NCBI RefSeq assembly: GCF_022513565.1
Contig: NZ_JAKWBE010000050.1
Coordinates: 1 to 35,338, forward strand
DNA: 35,338 bases
Direction: 5' to 3'
From: Streptomyces gilvus
GTDB lineage: Bacteria; Actinomycetota; Actinomycetes; Streptomycetales; Streptomycetaceae
Part shown: in pieces, positions 1 through 6,682 of the stretch
How the letters are laid out: each line of letters opens with the position of its first letter
Numbering within the stretch: position 1 is the first letter of the stretch
Translations under genes and position numbers: made by a program
The notes under the pieces: generated by a model
What the model was told of the DNA's origin: nothing
Databases searched by the model: none
The model's input: only the letters and a program-made list of their open reading frames with translations

Positions 1-55
1 GAACACCGGACGGGGCCCTTCACCGCGCCGTGGCGAGCGCAGCGACAAGCGGTGA
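1..55. other. Downstream edge of qcrB, no gene seen
   Basis: These 55 bases follow the qcrB stop codon on the minus strand. I see no open frame with a start and no clear hairpin. The operon terminator, if there is one, may lie outside the window. Confidence 0.4.
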
Positions 56-1690
56 TCAGTGGTGGCCGTGGCCGCTCGTGATCTCCTTGTACTCCTCGAC
101 GGTCGGCTTCGAGATCTGGGACTCGTCGCCGTAGTACGCCTCGCTCAGCTTGGCGCGCAGCTTCTGGGAGCCCTTGACCTTGCGCTCGACGCCGTTCGCG
201 TCGACCGTCTGGCCGATCTCGACCGGCCTGTACTGCTCGTGCGCCGTGAGGGTGTGCAGCGCCTCCTGGCTGAGCGGCTCGTGGACCTCGATGAACTCAC
301 CGTGCGGCAGGCGCTTGATGATGCCGGACTCGCGCCCGTGCAGCACCTTGTCCTTGTCCCGGCGCTGCAGGCCGAGGCAGATCCGCTTGGTGGCGATGAA
401 GACGAGGACCGGTACGACGAAGAAGCCGACGCGCACGAACCAGGTGATCGCGTTGATCGACAGGTGGAAGTGCGTGGCCCACAGGTCGTTGCCGCCGCCG
501 ATCATCAGCACGAAGTACCAGGAGATCCACGCGGCGCCGAACGCGGTGCGCGTCGGGGCGTTGCGCGGACGGTCCAGGATGTGGTGCTCGCGCTTGTCGC
601 CGGTGACCCAGGACTCGATGAACGGGTAGACCGCGATCGCGACCAGGACCAGCGGGAAGATCACCAGCGGGATGAACACGCCCAGGACGAGCGTGTGGCC
701 CCACAGGTTGATCTCCCAGCCCGGCATCGTACGGATCAGGCCCTCGGAGAAGCCCATGTACCAGTCGGGCTGGGCGCCGGTGGACACCTGGTCCGGACGG
801 TAGGGGCCCATGGACCAGATCGGGTTGATCGAGGCGATCGCCGCGATGGCCGTGATGACGCCGAAGACCAGGAAGAAGAAGCCGCCGGCCTTCGCCATGT
901 ACACCGGCAGCAGCGGCATGCCGACGACGTTGTTGTTCGTCTTTCCGGGACCCGCGAACTGCGTGTGCTTGTGGTAGAAGACCAGGATCAGGTGGCCCAC
1001 CATCAGGCCGAGCATGATGCCCGGCAGCAGCAGGATGTGGACCGAGTAGAACCGGGCCACGAAGTCGCCGCCGGGGAACTCGCCGCCGAAGAGGAACATC
1101 GACAGGTACGTGCCGACGACCGGCACGGACAGGATCGCGCCCTCCATGAAGCGGACACCGGTGCCGGAGAGCAGGTCGTCCGGGAGCGAGTAACCGGTGA
1201 AGCCGGTGAACATGCCCAGGACGAGCAGCAGGAAGCCGAACAGCCAGTTGACCTCACGCGGCTTGCGGAACGCGCCGGTGAAGAACACGCGCATCATGTG
1301 CACGAACATGCCCGCGAGGAAGATCAGCGCGGCCCAGTGGTGGATCTGCCGGATCAGCAGACCACCGCGCACGTCGAAGGAGATGTGCAGGGTCGAGTTG
1401 AAGGCCTCGGACATCATCTGGCCCTGCAGCGGGATGTAGCTGCCGTGGTACTCCACCTCGTTCATCGACGGGTGGAAGAACAGCGTCAGATACACACCCG
1501 TGAGGATGAGGATGAGGAAGCTGTACATGCACACTTCGCCCAGCATGAACGACCAGTGGTCGGGGAAGATCTTGCGCATGTTGGTCTTGGCCAGGGAGTA
1601 GATCCCCAGCCGGCCGTCGGCCCAGTCGGCGACGCGCTCACCGGCGGGCGCCTTGCCGCGCCGCGTGGCGGTGTTCTCGTTGGTGCTCAT
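56..1690 (-). CDS. qcrB: Cytochrome bc1 complex cytochrome b subunit QcrB
   Basis: This 544-aa polytopic membrane protein is the diheme cytochrome b of the menaquinol:cytochrome c oxidoreductase, which forms a supercomplex with the aa3 oxidase in Actinobacteria. Histidines in paired transmembrane contexts (IHHWAALIFLAGMFVHMMR and YSVHILLLPGIMLGLMVGH) are the expected ligands of the two b hemes. The quinol-site motif reads PDWY, the usual actinobacterial form of the PEWY motif of proteobacteria and mitochondria. The protein is longer than mitochondrial cytochrome b because of a hydrophilic C-terminal extension ending in GHGHH. The start MSTNEN is chosen because its ATG overlaps the qcrA stop as ATGA (1687-1690), indicating translational coupling; the open frame extends upstream only because it is out of frame inside qcrA. 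Confidence 0.97.
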   Translation of the reverse strand: MSTNENTATRRGKAPAGERVADWADGRLGIYSLAKTNMRKIFPDHWSFMLGEVCMYSFLILILTGVYLTLFFHPSMNEVEYHGSYIPLQGQMMSEAFNSTLHISFDVRGGLLIRQIHHWAALIFLAGMFVHMMRVFFTGAFRKPREVNWLFGFLLLVLGMFTGFTGYSLPDDLLSGTGVRFMEGAILSVPVVGTYLSMFLFGGEFPGGDFVARFYSVHILLLPGIMLGLMVGHLILVFYHKHTQFAGPGKTNNNVVGMPLLPVYMAKAGGFFFLVFGVITAIAAIASINPIWSMGPYRPDQVSTGAQPDWYMGFSEGLIRTMPGWEINLWGHTLVLGVFIPLVIFPLVLVAIAVYPFIESWVTGDKREHHILDRPRNAPTRTAFGAAWISWYFVLMIGGGNDLWATHFHLSINAITWFVRVGFFVVPVLVFIATKRICLGLQRRDKDKVLHGRESGIIKRLPHGEFIEVHEPLSQEALHTLTAHEQYRPVEIGQTVDANGVERKVKGSQKLRAKLSEAYYGDESQISKPTVEEYKEITSGHGHH

Positions 1691-2742
1691 CCGCGCTCCC
1701 AGAATGCAGGACCGACGGGCTCCTCGAAGTCGCCGAGCGCCTCGAGATAGCCCTCGTCGTTCACACCGATGCGCAGCTGCGGCAGGGCGTGACCGGCGGG
1801 GCCGAAGATCACCCGGGCACCGTCGGAGAGGTCGAAGGTGGACTGGTGGCAGGGGCACAGCACGTGGTGCGTCTGCTGCTCGTACAGGGAGATCGGGCAG
1901 CCCACGTGGGTGCAGATCTTCGAGAAGGCGACGATGCCCTCGTAGGACCAGTCGAGCTCGCGCTTGTCCTTGATGTTCTCCGGCTGGAGCCGGACGATCA
2001 TCAGCGCCGCCTTGGCGATCTGGGTCTGGAAGTCCTCGTCCTTCTCCTCCAGGCCCTCGGGCTTGGCGAAGGTGAGCGAGCCGACCGCGACGTCGGAGGG
2101 ACGCAGCGGCTCGTTGGTGTTCATGTTGACGAGCAGCTTGCCCTTGGACCACAGGGTGTGGCGGAGCTTGGTCCCGGGCAGCGGGCCGAGGTCGCGCAGC
2201 AGCATGACGCCGGAGAGCGGGAACAGGGCCAGCGCGCCGAACATGGTGTTGCGGATCAGCTTCCGGCGGCCGAGCGCGGACTCCTTGGCGCCCTGCTTGA
2301 AGTCGGCCATGACCTTGGCCTTGACCTCGGGCGACGCCTCGATCGGGTGCCGCTCGTCGGCGATCTCCACGTCCGACATCAGGGTGCGGGCCCAGTGGAC
2401 CGCGCCCGCGCCGATGGAGAACAGCGCGACGCCCAGGGTCAGACCGAGCGCGAAGTTCAGCGCGTTGATGTGGCCGATCGGGAAGACGTAGATCGCCTTG
2501 TCGTGCGGGATCGCCACGTACGAGGCGATGAAGCCGACCGTGGCCAGCATCGACACCGTGAACAGCATGGCCACCACACGCTCGGACCGCTTGGCGGCCC
2601 GCTCGTCGATGTCCTGGATCCGGTGCTCGTGCGGGGGCAGACCGGGATCCGCGAAGGGGTCCTTGTCGTCCGCGACGCTTACCGCGCCGTGCGCGTCCTG
2701 CTCAGCGGGCAGGTTCTCTTCTGGAATGTCTTGGCTACTCAT
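1687..2742 (-). CDS. qcrA: Cytochrome bc1 complex Rieske iron-sulfur subunit QcrA
   Basis: This 351-aa protein carries the 2Fe-2S cluster that moves electrons from menaquinol to the cytochrome c subunit. The Rieske signatures are clear near the C-terminus: CTHVGC at about residues 277-282 and CPCH at about 296-299, giving two Cys and two His ligands plus the two extra cysteines of the stabilising disulfide. Three hydrophobic segments precede the cluster domain (about residues 58-80, 93-120 and 165-185), the three-helix actinobacterial form rather than the single-anchor form of proteobacteria. An acidic cytoplasmic N-terminus of about 55 residues comes first. Its ATG overlaps the qcrC stop and its stop overlaps the qcrB start, so the three genes are coupled. 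Confidence 0.97.
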   Translation of the reverse strand: MSSQDIPEENLPAEQDAHGAVSVADDKDPFADPGLPPHEHRIQDIDERAAKRSERVVAMLFTVSMLATVGFIASYVAIPHDKAIYVFPIGHINALNFALGLTLGVALFSIGAGAVHWARTLMSDVEIADERHPIEASPEVKAKVMADFKQGAKESALGRRKLIRNTMFGALALFPLSGVMLLRDLGPLPGTKLRHTLWSKGKLLVNMNTNEPLRPSDVAVGSLTFAKPEGLEEKDEDFQTQIAKAALMIVRLQPENIKDKRELDWSYEGIVAFSKICTHVGCPISLYEQQTHHVLCPCHQSTFDLSDGARVIFGPAGHALPQLRIGVNDEGYLEALGDFEEPVGPAFWERG

Positions 2743-3548
2743 GACTTCTTGGCCTTTGCGGTCCGAGCGGCGACCCAGACGGCGACCGCGATCAGCGCGC
2801 CGAGTCCGAAGATCCAGGCGAACAGGCCTTCGGAGACCGGGCCGAGTCCGCCCAGCTCAAGACCGCCGGGGCTCTCGGTGTTGCCTCCGTTGACCGCGTT
2901 CAGGTACGCGATGATGTCCTTCTTGTTCTGCTCGGTCAGCGTGGTGTCGGGGAACGACGGCATGTTCTGCGGGCCGGTCTGCATGGCCTCGTAGATGTGC
3001 TTCGGCGCGACGCCCTCGAGGCTCGGCGCGAACTTGCCGTGCGTCAGCGCACCACCCTTGCCGGTGAAATTGTGGCACTGCGCGCAGTTGGTGCGGAACA
3101 GCTCGCCGCCCTTGGCGATGTCGGCGCCGTCCGGGCCGTACTGGGCCTTCGTGGGGACGGACGGGCCGGCGCCCAGCGAGGCGATGTACGCCGCGAGCTG
3201 GTCGATCTGGGCCTGCGTGTAGATGACCTTCTTGCGCGGGATCTGAGCGCCCGGCTGCTGGGCCGGCATACGGCCGGTGCCGACCTGGAAGTCGACGGCC
3301 GCGGCGCCCACGCCGACGAGACTCGGACCGTCGGAGGACCCCTGCCCACCGGTTCCGTGGCACGTAGCGCAGCCCACGGAGTAGAGCTTCTTGCCCTCGT
3401 CGATGGCGAGGGACTGGGCGGTGTCGTCGGCCTTCGCCTGGCTCGCGGGCGCGAGCGTGGCGTACAGCCCCCCAGTGGCCGCCAGCGCGAGGAGGAGGAC
3501 GACGACCGCCGCCAGCGGATGGCGTCGTCGTGCGGAGAGCTTTTTCAC
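2739..3548 (-). CDS. qcrC: Diheme cytochrome c subunit QcrC
   Basis: This 269-aa protein is the membrane-anchored diheme cytochrome c that passes electrons directly from the bc1 complex to the aa3 oxidase, replacing a soluble cytochrome c. Two heme-binding CxxCH motifs are visible, CATCH at residues 60-64 and CAQCH at 155-159. A signal-anchor helix lies at about 11-33 and a second hydrophobic helix at about 236-262, near the basic C-terminus. The start is GTG at 3548, preceded by a GGGG tract that may serve as ribosome-binding site. It is the first gene of the overlapping qcrC-qcrA-qcrB set and lies 79 bp downstream of ctaE on the same strand, so it is probably cotranscribed with it. Confidence 0.96.
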   Translation of the reverse strand: MKKLSARRRHPLAAVVVLLLALAATGGLYATLAPASQAKADDTAQSLAIDEGKKLYSVGCATCHGTGGQGSSDGPSLVGVGAAAVDFQVGTGRMPAQQPGAQIPRKKVIYTQAQIDQLAAYIASLGAGPSVPTKAQYGPDGADIAKGGELFRTNCAQCHNFTGKGGALTHGKFAPSLEGVAPKHIYEAMQTGPQNMPSFPDTTLTEQNKKDIIAYLNAVNGGNTESPGGLELGGLGPVSEGLFAWIFGLGALIAVAVWVAARTAKAKKS

Positions 3549-3593
3549 GGATTACCCCGGTGTCAGGATCTTCTGCGTCGATGCTTTAGGGAT

Positions 3594-3612
3594 GTGCGCC
3601 GTGCGGGCGCAC
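3594..3612 (-). other. Hairpin between ctaE and qcrC
   Basis: GTGCGCC at 3594-3600 and GGCGCAC at 3606-3612 form a 7-bp perfect inverted repeat with a 5-base loop in the ctaE-qcrC gap. There is no T-tract after it on the minus strand, so a strong intrinsic terminator is unlikely. A processing or stability element inside the operon transcript is possible. Confidence 0.35.
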
Positions 3613-3628
3613 GCGGGAACTGGCCCGG

Positions 3629-4249
3629 CTACTTGATCAGGTAGATCGTGGCGAAGAGGCCGATCCACACGACATCGACGAAGTGCCAGTAGTAGGACAC
3701 GACGATGGCCGCGGTCGCCTGTTCGTGCGTGAACCTCTTGGCCGCGTAGGTGCGGCCGAGGACGAACAGGAAGGCGATGAGGCCGCCTGTCACGTGCATG
3801 CCGTGGAAGCCGGTGGTCAGGTAGAACACGGAGCCGTACGGGTCGGAGGACAGGGAGAGCCCGTCCTTCTTCACCAGCTCCGTGTACTCGTAGATCTGAC
3901 CGCCGATGAAGATCGCACCCATGACGAAGGTGACGATGAACCAGCCCCGGAGCTTCTTCACGTCACCGCGTTCGGCGGCGAAGACGCCGAGCTGGCAGGT
4001 GAGGGAGGAGAGCACCAGGATCGTGGTGTTGGTCGCGGAGAACGGAAGGTTGAGATGGCTCGCCATCTCCTTCCAGTGGTCCGGACCGGTCACCGATCGC
4101 AGGGTGAAGTACATCGCGAAGAGGGCCGCGAAGAACATCAGCTCGGAACTCAGCCAGATGATGGTTCCGACGCTGGTGAGGTTCGGCCGGTTGACCGACG
4201 GGTGCGCGTGCCCGGTATCTACTGTCGTTGCTGTCGCCACGACCGACAT
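3629..4249 (-). CDS. ctaE: Cytochrome c oxidase subunit III CtaE
   Basis: This 206-aa protein is subunit III of the aa3-type cytochrome c oxidase, a membrane subunit that stabilises the catalytic core. Its length and five hydrophobic helices match the short bacterial heme-copper oxidase subunit III. Typical stretches include SSELMFFAALFAMYFTLR near residue 35, TTGFHGMHVTGG near 147 and SYYWHFVDVVWIGLF near the end. The ATG at 4249 sits inside a perfect palindrome (4240-4260), and I see no convincing Shine-Dalgarno sequence before it, so initiation may be unusual. It leads the ctaE-qcrCAB cluster, separating subunit III from the ctaCDF genes, as is standard in Actinobacteria. Confidence 0.96.
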   Translation of the reverse strand: MSVVATATTVDTGHAHPSVNRPNLTSVGTIIWLSSELMFFAALFAMYFTLRSVTGPDHWKEMASHLNLPFSATNTTILVLSSLTCQLGVFAAERGDVKKLRGWFIVTFVMGAIFIGGQIYEYTELVKKDGLSLSSDPYGSVFYLTTGFHGMHVTGGLIAFLFVLGRTYAAKRFTHEQATAAIVVSYYWHFVDVVWIGLFATIYLIK

Positions 4250-4260
4250 TATGTCGGTCG
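4240..4260. promoter_or_regulatory. Perfect palindrome over the ctaE start codon
   Basis: The arms CGACCGACAT (4240-4249) and ATGTCGGTCG (4251-4260) are exact reverse complements around the single base 4250. The ctaE ATG is inside one arm. A GATAAG-like hexamer lies just upstream on the minus strand (4261-4266). It could be a repressor operator or, if transcription starts upstream, an mRNA stem that hides the start codon. Confidence 0.55.
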
Positions 4261-4394
4261 CTTATCCCGCCCTCACTCCGGGGGGTGCCGTTCGGAGTGT
4301 TGCTCCGGTTCGTACCGTGGTTGACGTGGTGTTGAACGGAGTAGCATCCCCGGCAACGGGCCTTTCCCCACGACGCAGACGTCTCGGAGGAACA

Positions 4395-4799
4395 ATGCAG
4401 CCGACCGCCACGGTGCTGGTCTACAGCGACGACTCCAACACCCGCGAACAGGTCCGGTTGGCGACCGGGCGCAGGCCGGCCCCGGACGTCCCCGTCGTGG
4501 AGTTCGTCGAGTGCGCGACCCCGGCCGCCGTCCTCACCGAGCTGGACAGGGGCGGTATCGACGTCTGCGTGCTGGACGGCGAGGCCGTGCCGATGGGCGG
4601 CATGGGCGTGTGCCGGCAGATCAAGGACGAGGTCTTCGACTGCCCGCCGGTGCTGCTGCTGATCGGCCGCCCCCAGGACGCGTGGCTGGCGACCTGGAGC
4701 CGGGCGGACGCCGCTGTGACGCTCCCTGTGGACCCGGTGGAGTTCGCCGCGGCGCTGGCGGGCCTGCTGCGGCGCAGGAGCCTTCAGCAGAGCGCCTAG
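4395..4799 (+). CDS. Orphan receiver-like protein, atypical
   Basis: This 134-aa protein looks like a stand-alone CheY-type receiver domain. The beta-1 strand VLVYSDD gives an acidic pair at residues 12-13, and VCVLDGE places a candidate phosphoacceptor Asp at 61. The lysine usually found before a proline near the end of the domain is missing: the region reads AAVTLPVDP, with Leu110 where Lys is expected. It may therefore signal without classical phosphorylation switching. There is no output domain. The start ATG has a good ribosome-binding site (GGAGGA, five bases upstream). The stop TAG shares bases with the stop of the convergent L,D-transpeptidase gene. A TTGACG at 4321 and TAGCAT at 4342 are candidate promoter boxes, with short spacing (15 bp). 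Confidence 0.8.
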   Translation: MQPTATVLVYSDDSNTREQVRLATGRRPAPDVPVVEFVECATPAAVLTELDRGGIDVCVLDGEAVPMGGMGVCRQIKDEVFDCPPVLLLIGRPQDAWLATWSRADAAVTLPVDPVEFAAALAGLLRRRSLQQSA

Positions 4800-6151
4800 A
4801 CGCTCTGCGGACGCAGCCGGGCCTGTTCCGCCGGGCTCGGCGCGTCCAGGGCGCCCGCGACCAGGGCGCTGCCACTGCGCCACTGCTTCCAGTCGAGGTT
4901 CCAGTCGCCGAAGCCGTTGCCGAACGGCTCCATGCTGTCGCCGTTGGAGTTCACCACCTTGACGACGTCGCCCTCGTGGACGTTGTCGAAGAACCACTCG
5001 GCGTTGGCGGTGCTCATGCCGGTGCAGCCGTGGGAGACGTTGGCGTAGCCCTGGGAGCCGGTGGACCAGGGGGCCGCGTGCACGTACTCGCCGCTCCAGG
5101 TGAGACGGGTGGCGTAGTAGACGGGCAGGTCGTACGAGTCCGCGGAGCCCTCGGCGATGCCGACGGTGGCGCTGCGCATCCGTACGAAGTACTCCTTGCC
5201 GAGCACCACCTTGACGCCGTTGCGGGTCTCGAAGCCCGGCTTTCCGGTGGTGACCGGGATCTCCTTGATCTCCTCGTCGTTCTTGTAGAACGTCAGGGAG
5301 TGGGAGGAGGCGTCGGTGACGGCGATGATCCGGTCGCCGATGCTCAGCTTCAGCGCCTTGGACTTCTCGCCCCACAGCCGGTCGCCGATCTTCACTCCGG
5401 CCAGGTCGCTGCGCACGCTCACGGTCGCGTGCGCGGGCCAGTAGTCCTTGGGGCGGTAGTGGAGCTCCTTGTCGTCCACCCAGTACCAGGCGCCCTGCAC
5501 GGCGGGGACCGAGTCGACCCTGAGAGCGCGTTCGACGACGGCTCGCTGCGCCTTGTCGCTGACCGGCTGGTCCAGCTTGGCGGTGACGGGCTGGCCGACG
5601 CCGTACGTGCCCGAGTCCGGGCCGAAGGTGACCTTCAGCCGCTTCTTGGTGGTCGGTTTGCTGGTGTCGAAGGAGAGCACCTTGCGGCCGGGCGCCCCGT
5701 CCTCGTCCTCGGTGCTCACCCGCACCGTGTAGTGGGCGTCGGCGGCCAGCGGGGAGGTGCTGTGCCAGCGGGTGCCGTCGGCCGAGAGTTCGCCCGTCAC
5801 ATAGCGGCCGGTGGCGTCCATGGCGACGACGTCCGTGATACGGCCGTCGCCGTCCTCGGCGGTGACCTCGAGGGGCTTGTCCGGGTCGGCCTTCTTGCCC
5901 TCTTCGGTGGGGCCGTTGAAGGAGAGCTGGTCCGACGCGTCGTACGGCTTGTCGGTCAGCGGGTTGCCGCCGCTGCCGCAAGCGGTGCCGCCCGCGCCGA
6001 GGGCGATCACCAGCAGGGTGCAGCTGACGATGGTGCGGGTGCGTAGGCGCGTCGGTGTCGAGGGCGCGAGCGCGCGCAGGCCCGAAGGGTCGAGCACGGT
6101 CGCGTCCTCGACACCGACGCCTGCGCCGCGAGAGGACACAGTGTGGTTCAT
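4796..6151 (-). CDS. L,D-transpeptidase lipoprotein (YkuD domain, Ig-like N-terminal region)
   Basis: This 451-aa exported protein should form 3-3 crosslinks in peptidoglycan or attach proteins to it. The catalytic motif SHGCTGMS places the nucleophile Cys at about residue 376, with the preceding HAAPWS also typical of the YkuD fold. Two beta-rich regions before it (about residues 80-270) resemble the Ig-like domains of mycobacterial LdtMt2-type enzymes. A hydrophobic stretch (about 41-57) ends in GTAC, so Cys58 is probably the lipidated residue, though the lipobox is not ideal. I chose ATG 6151, which has a TAGCGT -10 box seven bases upstream and would be leaderless. GTG at 6097, preceded by GAGGAC, is a serious alternative that shortens the N-terminus by 18 residues. 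It lies between two oxidase gene clusters. Confidence 0.9.
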   Translation of the reverse strand: MNHTVSSRGAGVGVEDATVLDPSGLRALAPSTPTRLRTRTIVSCTLLVIALGAGGTACGSGGNPLTDKPYDASDQLSFNGPTEEGKKADPDKPLEVTAEDGDGRITDVVAMDATGRYVTGELSADGTRWHSTSPLAADAHYTVRVSTEDEDGAPGRKVLSFDTSKPTTKKRLKVTFGPDSGTYGVGQPVTAKLDQPVSDKAQRAVVERALRVDSVPAVQGAWYWVDDKELHYRPKDYWPAHATVSVRSDLAGVKIGDRLWGEKSKALKLSIGDRIIAVTDASSHSLTFYKNDEEIKEIPVTTGKPGFETRNGVKVVLGKEYFVRMRSATVGIAEGSADSYDLPVYYATRLTWSGEYVHAAPWSTGSQGYANVSHGCTGMSTANAEWFFDNVHEGDVVKVVNSNGDSMEPFGNGFGDWNLDWKQWRSGSALVAGALDAPSPAEQARLRPQSV

Positions 6152-6156
6152 GAATG

Positions 6157-6174
6157 CGACGCTAGGGAGCGTCG
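6157..6174 (-). promoter_or_regulatory. -10 box within an inverted repeat before the L,D-transpeptidase gene
   Basis: CGACGCT (6157-6163) and AGCGTCG (6168-6174) form a 7-bp perfect inverted repeat with spacer AGGG. On the minus strand a TAGCGT hexamer (6164-6159) overlaps it and ends seven bases before the ATG at 6151, the geometry of a leaderless promoter. The repeat could be an operator that blocks the -10 region. Confidence 0.4.
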
Positions 6175-6229
6175 TCAATCGCGGCGCGCTGGGTGACTCG
6201 TACGAGGGACAGAGATTGCGGCAAAAGCA

Positions 6230-6265
6230 GGAGCCCGGACGCTCCTGACGGAGTGTCCGGGCTCC
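6230..6265 (-). terminator. Intrinsic terminator of ctaCDF
   Basis: GGAGCCCGGAC (6230-6240) pairs with GTCCGGGCTCC (6255-6265); the stem continues inward through a wobble pair and CTCC/GGAG to a TGAC loop, about 16 bp in all. On the minus strand it is followed by CTTTTG, and it begins 18 bases after the ctaF stop. Confidence 0.85.
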
Positions 6266-6283
6266 AGAACCGCTCAGCGCGTG

Positions 6284-6682
6284 CTACTGGGTGCGGTTCT
6301 CACCGCGGTAGTACTCGAAGACCCAGCCGTACAGGCCGACCAGGATCACCGGCGCCGAGAAGTACAGCAGCCACCAGCCGATCGCGACCGACAGGAAGGC
6401 CAGCGCGCCACCGACGCCGAGGGCGAGCGGCTGCCAGCTGTGCGGGCTGAAGAACCCGACCTCGCCGGCGTCGTCCGCGACGTCCGCGTCCCTGTTGTCC
6501 ATCGCACCCGCGTCGACCCGCCGGGCGGTGAAGCCCAGGTAGAAGCCGACCATGATGCTCAGACCGAAGGCCAGGAAGAGGGCCGTGGTGCCGGCCGGCT
6601 CCTTCGACCACACGCCATAGACGACCGCCATGACGAGCAGGAAGGCGCTCAGCCACATGAACATCTTGCCCTGGATCTTCAC
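6284..6682 (-). CDS. ctaF: Cytochrome c oxidase subunit IV CtaF (actinobacterial type)
   Basis: This 132-aa protein has four hydrophobic helices (about residues 7-24, 31-50, 87-104 and 106-124). It matches the small fourth subunit found in actinobacterial aa3 oxidases, not the proteobacterial subunit IV. It is a structural subunit of the oxidase in the cytoplasmic membrane. The start is GTG at 6682, overlapping the ctaD stop as GTGA, so it is translationally coupled. The intrinsic terminator begins 18 bases after the stop, making this the last gene of ctaC-ctaD-ctaF. Confidence 0.93.
   Translation of the reverse strand: MKIQGKMFMWLSAFLLVMAVVYGVWSKEPAGTTALFLAFGLSIMVGFYLGFTARRVDAGAMDNRDADVADDAGEVGFFSPHSWQPLALGVGGALAFLSVAIGWWLLYFSAPVILVGLYGWVFEYYRGENRTQ

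Noticed and set aside
4870..4885. GCCACTG strings resembling a B12-box, also at about 31061
   Set aside because: Both are inside coding sequence (transpeptidase and GH114-like genes), not upstream of cobalamin genes, and no surrounding riboswitch structure is visible.
3963..5981. 672-codon minus-strand open frame
   Set aside because: It runs through ctaE, the receiver gene and the transpeptidase gene in the wrong frame, with Arg/Gly-rich composition and no recognisable domain.
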